From Fragum whitleyi (Eukaryota > Mollusca > Bivalvia > Cardiida > Cardiidae): DNA of 64,000 nucleotides. How positions within the stretch are numbered: the stretch's first letter is position 1; every line of letters begins with the position of its first letter. Made by a program: the position numbers and the translations under genes. The DNA lies in the NCBI GenBank assembly GCA_948146395.1, contig OX411547.1, positions 28,147,114 to 28,211,113 of the forward strand, read 5' to 3'. Shown here in pieces: positions 56,818-64,000 of the stretch. The notes under the pieces are model-generated. The model was not told the DNA's origin. It did not search any database and was given only the letters and a program-made list of their open reading frames with translations.

Positions 56818-58044
56818 TTTCAAACCCATGTTATTTTCAAAAAGCAAAGGCTTTCTTTTATGTGTTAGGAACTGATTAATCGATTATAAAATTTCTTAGT
56901 CAATTATCACAATCAGAAGCCAAAACCAACTGATTATAGATTATAATCTATTAATCTGCCCATCACTAGTGACAAGGTGATGCAATACTTAAATTTGGAT
57001 TGCAAAAACAGCCAAGCTAAAAATAAAGAAGATGTGTTCATTAAACCCTAATTCCCCTAAAAGCAATTTTCAGAAGATTTACCTTGTCAGATGACCGTGA
57101 CCTTCAAGGCTGCGTACTATTGGGAGGAACACAGTAAGCCTCTTATTCAATGTACAGGTCAGAAAGATGAGGAATCAATTGAAGGGATTACCTGAGAACA
57201 TATCAATTTAACATGATACATATTGAGGAAACATTTATACCCTAAAACATTCAAAAGCAATCTGCCATTTGTGCATTAAAAAACAACAAAAAATTATACA
57301 TGAAAGAAAATTACAGATGCCTTTCTCTACAATAATTCAATGATATTTCTTTTTTATAACTTCAAAAGTAAGAGCTTCATTGTAGAATGAGAAGAATTGC
57401 TTAAAAGAATTATTCACATCCCACAACATTTCTACCCAGAAAAAAAACTTGACAAATCTAAAATTATGTTTTCTAGTGAAAATGGGTATATGAAACATTC
57501 GCTAACAATTATAGGGTAATACATGAATGAATAAAACAATATTAATCTGATTGATCACAATTTACACTGTACTTTCCCCTGCTGAGATCTATCTACCCAT
57601 CAAATTCCATTATTATAGCTCAAATATTTAAAGAGATATGCTCCGGACAAGATCCAAGTATGGAAAAAAAAACAAGGTCAATAACTCAAAAAAAGGTAGA
57701 GTAATGGTTCTTGTTCACTGCAGAAGGTAATGAGAAGAAAAATATAACTGCCAAGTTTCATGAAAATCAGACATAAGGTTACAGAGTTATGTTCCAGACT
57801 TAGAAGTCCACGACGCCAGGCGCCCCGATGCCGGACAGCAGGGATGATACCCATAATATGTCCCTTCTTCGACAAGAGTATAGAAAGTGTACAAAAACTT
57901 ACTTCAAATCTAAAATCTAAATCATAATACCTTTAACACTATTCTTTTTCATGATAAAAAGAAACAAACAACAACTCTAAAGCCCTTAAAATGGCATTTT
58001 TTTAAGTTAACCTTGATAACTCCCCTTGACATTCCTTGATGCTT
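56818..58044. other. Intergenic, with a pearl-like fragment at 57590-57880
   Basis: 57590-57880 has CCAAGTTTCATGAAAATCAGAC, GACGCCAGGCGCC...GATGCCGGACAGC and ATACCCATAATATGTCCC, in the order of a core and CGG-rich end of another pearl-like family. Its 5' end is not visible. No gene seen. Confidence 0.4.
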
Positions 58045-58205
58045 GTTTGAATGGGATTTTACAACCCTTTCAACAATGTTTCAATTATATTGCACGGCTG
58101 GAGCACCTAACAATAGATTTATAGTACTACTCACATCAGTTCTACCATTTTGTCCTTTCCTAACCTCCAGCTGCTTTACCATATAGATTTACTATTATCA
58201 AAATA
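58045..58205 (-). mobile_element. SINE, degenerate copy
   Basis: GTTTGAATGGGATTTTACAACCC, GGCTGGAGCACCTAACAAT and TCCTTTCCTAACCTCCAGCTGC match the SINE body and tail. Confidence 0.65.
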
Positions 58206-58337
58206 CTGCTGGTAGAAAAATAGTCGGTCAGTAGAGCTAAAAAATATTAATAAACCATCTAAAACTGACCAAAAAGTATGTGATACACCAAGACATATGT
58301 TAAATTTCTTTTTACAAAAGTATATGATTTTGTAAGT

Positions 58338-58453
58338 CTAGTCCTGAGTTTGGTTTACAATGTTTTTCACAGCCCTCTCTGATGTGTGGCATTTACTGTT
58401 TACTGCAGCATTAAATGTTGACTCTTTCATGTTAAGTTTGTTTATGGCATAGA
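58338..58453 (-). CDS. Probable last coding exon of BEN-domain-like gene
   Basis: On the minus strand the acceptor TCTTTTTTCAG precedes two bases and 37 codons reading YAINKLNMKESTFNAAVNS...AVKNIVNQTQD, then TAG. Composition is protein-like and there is no overlapping repeat. The entry phase (two bases) fits exon 60549-60741 if that exon uses the weak GTAAAA donor. It could hold the C-terminal helix of the BEN fold. An intermediate exon between the two cannot be excluded. Confidence 0.5.
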
Positions 58454-58690
58454 CTGAAAAAAGAAAATGTAAAATAAATTATTTCAAATTGCTATGATAG
58501 CTTATTTCCAATTTATATTTGATTTTCAAATAAATAGTCAGATTTTTCTCTGCAAATTGAAAATATGTCTTTAAATATACATGTAATTAAAGAATAACAA
58601 TTGAAATTGAACAATTGAGAAGTAAAGGGAAGAACCTTTGAGAAATAATGAGATGAGGGCATTTTTTGATTTTCCGATGTAAAGCAGGAA

Positions 58691-58745
58691 TTGGGAACGA
58701 ATATTCAAATATTCCCTTTGTAGGGAATATTCGAATAAGATTTCA
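58691..58745. repeat. Short hairpin
   Basis: GAATATTCAAATATTCCC pairs with GGGAATATTCGAATA around TTTGTA. It is in the putative BEN-gene intron. Confidence 0.5.
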
Positions 58746-59114
58746 GATACAAATATTAATTTTTAAAACTGGAAAAAAACTAAGCTGGATATAGAGTTAC
58801 GTATCTTACACACTGCACTCTGTTATCCTGTGAGGAAAATAAATGCCAAGTTTAAATTAAAATGGACATATGTTTTTCTCTGAAAAAAAAAAAATCACTT
58901 CCCAGATGCTAGATTCCACGGGTGATCACTTATGTCCTGCCCTACAACTGGTAAATGAAAAAAGGGAAAACCATAAAATTAGGTGAAACCATTTTTAAGG
59001 CAGTACACAAGTAATATTTCCACAACATTTTGGAACTCATGCTCTTTTACAATGTTGAATGAGGTTTCCTTATGAAAATCATTCGGACACCTCTGTCAAC
59101 ACTGTTAAAGTTCA

Positions 59115-59165
59115 TTACTCCCGAAACAATGCAGAACTATTACGGGTCCACTACCTTAAAAATGA
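59115..59165. repeat. Dispersed sequence shared with 28910-28965
   Basis: CTCCCGAAACAATGCAGAAC and GGGTCCACTACCTTAAAAATG match the sequence upstream of the gene at 27579-28851. Confidence 0.5.
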
Positions 59166-59269
59166 CATCACTGTGCAAGAATCTAGGGTCTTTAAATGGT
59201 GCCAACACCAAGTGACCTGGCTAGCTCCAAACGCTACCACCTCCAGTACTAGGTGCAATTATATATAAC

Positions 59270-60075
59270 AGAATTTCAGAATTAAATACAAATCAAAATT
59301 TATATTTCATTCATAGGAAGGGAATGAATAATTAGACCGCTTTGTCCATCTAGTGTTTAGAATTTTGTATTTGTCTGGAACTTCCTTTCTTGTACCCCCT
59401 CTTCTGCTACCAGAATTATATGTATAGTGAAAGAGTGAAAGTGGTTATGTAAATATAATGATTGAAGGTGGCACATATTTAGTTAACATCTTATACTAGT
59501 TTTGTAAATTCATAGTGCTGACAGAAAAATTGAAAAGCGCATTGGCAGTGCACATCTTTTAATCGAAAATTACGTACAGGTTATGAGTTTACTAGTGTTA
59601 GGTACTATAATTGGCCTAAACTTTGCAAGTTATTGCAATTAAGGAAAATGGGTGTGACATAATAGCGCTTCCATGATATTTTGCATTGTGCCTGGGTGCA
59701 TAATTAGATGAAATAGGGTGAATTTTGCATTGAACTAAAATGATTATTCAAATATTTTCGAATTATCAGAATGAAATTCTAATATGAATTTTGTAATTTG
59801 TTCTCATTTATAATATTAAGAAGTTTCTCTCAGTTATCAACACTTTTGACAAGACCTGTGAATATAATGGAGGACTGGTTGAATGTGTCATGCCACAGGT
59901 CCATTAAAGTCATGGTCAATTATTATATCATCTCCAATCATTTAAGTTTTGAGATCTGTAAATTATAGGACTAAGTCTTAAAGCAACATTAGTCTGGTGT
60001 GAGAAACTTTAGGGTCAAATCGTATCTTTTTTTTTATTGACCCTTGATACTAGATTTACTGCAGATTTGAAATGT
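59270..60075. other. Intronic or intergenic, nothing recognised
   Basis: AT-rich and lies between the two putative BEN-gene exons. Confidence 0.45.
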
Positions 60076-60459
60076 AACAAGATGTGTTTGTGAAACACAA
60101 ATGTCCCGTGCCAGCATTTCTTTTTTTAAATGTTGACCTTGACAGAGATATGCACATCAATAAAATATTTCATCACACAAATTATGAGAAAGGTATCTAA
60201 AATAAGCTTGAATGAACTGAACATGTAAAGTTTGAACAAAGTTTCAAAAAAAGGACCTTGATAGGTGACCTTGACATCTACCTTTGCACACACATAATTG
60301 AGATCTATATCTTGCCAAATATGAGGCTTCTATCTTGAATTCATAGCCTTGAAAATATTGGCAATGTTAAGTTTTTTGTTAAGTTTTTGCTAACAGACGG
60401 GACAGATGGACAATGATAAAACAATATGCCCTCGATCTTTCGATACGGGGTCATAAAAA
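60076..60459 (+). mobile_element. Single-core pearl-like element, plus orientation
   Basis: AACAAGA is followed by the palindrome TGTGTTTGTGAAACACA. The interior has GATCTATATCTTGCC, then GACGGGACAGATGGAC and a final CCCTCGATCTTTCGATACGGGG hairpin with ATAAAAA. It lies between the two putative BEN exons. Confidence 0.65.
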
Positions 60460-60548
60460 GATTTCATTTTAAGAATAATTGGCTATATTGAGCAAATGAA
60501 CTTACATTTAATGGCTCTCAAAATCTCACTGTTTGCATTGAGTTTTAC

Positions 60549-60741
60549 AGCAGTCTGGCCTTTTTATTAGCTGATCGGGCCAAAAGAAACCGTCCATCAA
60601 CTTCTTCACCGCAAACGAATGGGAGCTTCCTTTGCATTTAGACAACGCAAGCGCCAACCAAACATTAGGTACAGCAAGCCTAGTGTCACTCATTAGTCTT
60701 ATGTAGCCATTAGGCAACTCTTCACTTAATGGAATTAATTT
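60549..60741 (-). CDS. Probable BEN-domain coding exon
   Basis: On the minus strand the acceptor CATATGTTTTCAG opens a phase-0 frame: KLIPLSEELPNGYIRLMSD, RLAVPNVWLALALSK, SHSFAVKKLMDGFFWPDQL. The pattern (hydrophobic strand, valine-proline turn, ALSK, basic K-x-LMDG-x-F-x-P-D-x-L) resembles the middle of BEN domains, which bind DNA in chromatin and transcription regulators. I place the end at CT|GTAAAA, leaving one base that fits the exon at 58453. Without splicing the frame stops at 60526. No upstream exons were recognised in the remaining 3.2 kb. Confidence 0.55.
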
Positions 60742-61146
60742 CTGAAAACATATGAAAAGGACAAATTGTGATATCTAAAAAGATCAAAAAGGACTTTCTT
60801 TGAACGTTTATAAAGGGTTCCCAGCTATAGATGTTTAAATCACAGCAAGGCATTGAATTTCAAATTTGTTTAAACAGATAGACAAAATTGAACTGTGTTC
60901 ACGTCACCCAGTGTAATTTGTTCATCAATAAATGTCCAGTGTATGAAAATTTCATGAAAAATCACATTAATTTCCTTTGCAAAAATGATCATGGCAAGAA
61001 GTTCTCCAACTGATATGCAATATGTTTGTTTTGCAAAAAGGAGTACAATTAACTGTCACAAAAATGCTTTCAGGTTAAATCCCTTGTTAGTCTTGATTGC
61101 TCTTGTGATGTCACACAGTGATGGCAACTTTCAAAGAGATATCTAC

Positions 61147-62150
61147 AAACAAGAGGGCCAGAATAGCCCTAAACTGCTCACCTGAATTTTATTGGTCCAG
61201 TGGATCTCACAAAAAAAAACTTTTTGGCAAAGTTTAATTTACATTGGCCTAGTTGTTGAGGAGCAGATGTTATTCCAAGAATTCAAGGTGAAAATAGATC
61301 CTACCCACTCATTGATTTCTATGGAGAAGATGTTTACAGACTTCAGACTCAAAATAAACTCCTACCTGCCACACCCATATTTATGAGTCACTCAAAATTT
61401 CAAGAAAAATATTTGAAGAGGGTCACCCAAGGAACATTCAGGTAAAGTTTCATTGAATCGGCCGAGAGGTTCATGAGGAGGTATCCTTCAAAGATTTCAG
61501 GCTCATGCCCATATTTATGGGGCAATCGAAAGTTTGCGAACAATTTTTGAAGAGGGTCCCCCAAGGAACATTTGGAAAAATTTCATTGAAATTGACCCAA
61601 TGGTTAACAAAAAGATGTACAAAGATTTTGGGCTCAAAAAAAGCCCAGCCTGCCACGCCCTTACTTATTGTCCAATCAAAATATTTGAAGAGGGTCGTCT
61701 AAGGAACATTCTGGTAAAGATTCATTGAATTGGCCTAGTGGTAAAGGGTGAAATGTTGTTCAAAGATTGAACACTCAAAAAAAGCTCTGCCCTGCCACGC
61801 CCATTTTTATGGGCTGATGAAAATTTTTGCAAACAATTTTTGAAGAGGTCACCCAAGGATCATTCTGGTAAAGTTTCATTGAAATCAGACCCAGTGGTTC
61901 AAGAGAAGACTTTCTTCAAAGATTTGAAAGTGAAAAAAAGCCAGGCCCACGCCCATATTAAGGTGTCAAGCAAAATTCTTCAAAAGGGTCACCCATGGAA
62001 CATTTCTGCCAAGTTTGATTGAAATCCACCAATTGTTTATTGAGGAGAAGATGTTTAAAGAATTGTTGACGACTTCCGACCGACGACGGACAAAAAGTGA
62101 TCACATAAGCTCACCTAGAGCATGATTGTAATGCTCATGTGAGCTTTAAA
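61147..62150 (+). mobile_element. Pearl/Helentron-like element, plus orientation
   Basis: It starts AAACAAGAGGGCCAGAATAGCCCT, then GCTCACCTG. About six cores of about 140-165 bp carry GAAGAGGGTCACCCAAGGAAC. It continues GACCGACGACGGAC and ends ATCACATAAGCTCACCTAGAGC with GCTCATGTGAGCTTTAAA. The terminal hairpin is the same type as at 1761. Confidence 0.78.
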
Positions 62151-63445
62151 ACACTGAGATTTGAGATTGGTTAAGCCTTGTCAAACCAATGCCAACAATG
62201 CTTAGCTGACGACAATACCTCTGGTTTAGCAAGATATCAGAGAGTTATCCTCCTGAAAGTATGGGTTGTTCTAAAAGTTATTTGATAAATACCTATCATT
62301 CCACATTCGACTACCCTTGTCTATAAACAGCATCCTCGAAGAACATGAAAAATCCCATTTACGTCATTTAAAAGTTGACTTCAACAAAATGTCCGAGGAG
62401 AGATTTGAAAAGGACAGAGAGGGGGGAATAAAGTTGCGTTATATTGAAGGATATTAAAACATGGCAACTAAAATTTGGGTAAGCAGCATTTCCTAGGTCC
62501 ATCACGCAAGAAACATGTACAGAGCAATTCCAAATATAAACTTCAGTTCCTCATATTAGTTTCCAAAATTTATATATAAAGAAATAAAGGGTGATTGAGC
62601 AACCAAAGTTCGTACCTACAGCTTAAAGTTAAAGTTTTAACCCTTGGAAGTTTATATTTAAATACAAACCAAGAATAATGGACTTTGGGAACAATTAAAC
62701 TTATTCTAACAATGAAAAGGAGCATTTACAAAGTGTGTAGGAAAGGGGGGTGTTTGGAGGGGGGGGGATTCCTTAGTTAGTAAAAAAAAATCCTGAACAT
62801 AGAAATACAAAAAATCCTAATTTTGGCCCTTATTGGGAGCACTGTACAATATACTCTAAAAAACATGTTGCTCAAATAGGACGTAGGGTCGAAAATTTAT
62901 TGGTACGAATCTATAAAAATTAATACAATTTGATATATCCATTTCATATAATTCTTCTATACCTTTGGGGTAACAAGGTTTAATATGGGTTTAATAATAT
63001 TTGGATATATATATATGAAATTTGGCTTTATTCATCCAAACCATGTCTTCATTTTTCAATTTTGCATTCCGAAGGACTCTCTATTTACTGAGTTATAAGT
63101 TGTCTTATATTTGTACATAACTTGTTTTGAGCCCTACAGGACAAGATTCTATTAAAAATCAACAAATTACTGCTTTTTACATACCTTCTAAGTGCTATTC
63201 TTTCCAATGGGAAAGGAAATAAGGCAAAAAAACATGTCAACGGAAATTTCATTTAAAATCGGCAGCCATTTTGGATTTCTATAGACTGGAGTCCAGTTCA
63301 TTTTTAGACTTGGACATTATCAACTGCATTCGTTTGGGTAATGTAAATAAGCTTGTAGATATTTTTTCAAAAATATTTTCAGAAACTTTTGGGTTTTTTT
63401 AAGATATTTACTTGAGAATAAAAAGATATTTTGTGAGTATACTAA
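62151..63445. other. Intergenic, nothing recognised
   Basis: AT-rich with a short G-run (62756-62768). No coding signal. Confidence 0.5.
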
Positions 63446-63459
63446 TTTTTTTTTTTTTT

Positions 63460-63490
<31 letters not shown>
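63446..63490 (+). repeat. T24-G21 homopolymer junction
   Basis: A run of 24 T directly followed by 21 G. Length is likely unreliable in the assembly. Confidence 0.9.
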
Positions 63491-63784
63491 CACATGTATG
63501 ATGATTGCTTGGGACAAGGCCTTTCTGTTTGAGTTCTTGGTCATCAGTCAAGGTCAAGGTCATTTGTCAAGGTAAATTTGTAAAAGATTAAAACTTATAC
63601 ATTTGCTCTAACTTTGTAATGGTAAGTGATATAGCATCAATATTTTACATATGAATTGCTTGTGACAAAGCCTTTTTGTGGATAGTAAAGTCAAGGTCAT
63701 TTGCCAAAGTCAAGGTCCTTTTTTTTAAGTTCACTGATTTTCAGCATAAAAACTTGAACATTGGACATAACATTTTAAGGGTAA

Positions 63785-63880
63785 GTGAAAAATTGATTGA
63801 AAGGAGTTTTACGCCTCTTTCAACATTTTTTCAGTTATATCACGGCATGAATTTTTCTCACAGTAATGATTTCTTTCACA
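63785..63880 (-). mobile_element. SINE tail fragment
   Basis: ATTGATTGAAAGGAGTTTTAC and CCTCTTTCAACATTTTTTCAG match the tail of 39051-39304. Confidence 0.6.
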
Positions 63881-64000
63881 TGAAATGTTTAAGTTAGAAA
63901 AATACGCCTCTAACAAAAGTTTAAGTTATTTTACGCTTGCTAAAAGTGTCTTTCAGCTTCCATAAAAATGCTAAGTATGAAAATCCGTCTCTAGAAAAAG

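Noticed and set aside
59059..59268. 69-codon ORF on the + strand
   Set aside because: It contains the dispersed repeat shared with 28910 and has no protein-like conservation.

Overview
The window looks like nuclear DNA from a bivalve mollusc. It is AT-rich and gene-poor, with large introns, and is packed with short mobile elements of the kinds known from clam and oyster genomes: pearl/Helentron-like elements with tandem cores and an ACGG-type microsatellite, a tRNA-headed SINE, many foldback MITEs and degraded LINE and Tc1 copies. I cannot name the species. All gene models are read by eye from splice sites and protein resemblance.

Genes. (1) About 0.3-11.7 kb, + strand: the last six coding exons of a PKNOX/Prep-type TALE homeobox gene, from the end of the Meis/PKNOX N-terminal domain through a complete homeodomain to the stop codon. 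All exon junctions agree in phase and give 363 residues. The 5' exons lie outside the window. (2) 27.6-28.9 kb, - strand: a long open first-exon-like segment (424 codons) for an unrecognised basic/acidic, probably nuclear protein with SUMO-interaction-like motifs and three RP-x-A repeats. Its 3' end is tandemly duplicated just downstream. (3) 58.3-60.7 kb, - strand: two probable exons of a BEN-domain-like gene, the second one carrying the stop. (4) Broken mobile-element genes: a LINE 3' tail (29.1-29.3 kb), a Tc1-like transposase (36.1-37.1 kb) and a LINE ORF2 C-terminus (39.8-40.6 kb).

Repeats. Roughly a quarter of the window consists of about 15 elements built to one plan: AACAAGAG-type 5' end, one to about ten cores of 145-170 bp, a GACGG-rich stretch, a terminal hairpin and an A-rich 3' end. 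Four or more different terminal types share this plan. Elements with the same terminal hairpin carry different cores. Between them are at least eight foldback/MITE families (two with visible target duplications), a 66-bp satellite (22.2-24.3 kb) that becomes more homogeneous towards one end, 33-bp, 95-bp, 78-bp, 90-bp and 19-bp tandem arrays, and a palindrome-rich TTTGC/GCAAA block that is open in every reading frame.

Layout: PKNOX and its repeat-filled introns (0-12 kb); pearl elements and MITEs (12-22 kb); satellite (22-24 kb); MITE and pearl elements (25-27 kb); the unknown nuclear-protein gene and LINE remnant (27-29.4 kb); minisatellite, pearl elements, Tc1, MITEs, SINE and LINE (30-42 kb); MITEs and hairpins (42-45 kb); tandem arrays and a pearl element (45-49 kb); AT-rich degenerate tandem DNA with one CpG-richer promoter-like patch (49-54 kb); SINEs and the BEN-like gene (54-61 kb); pearl element and sparse DNA (61-64 kb).
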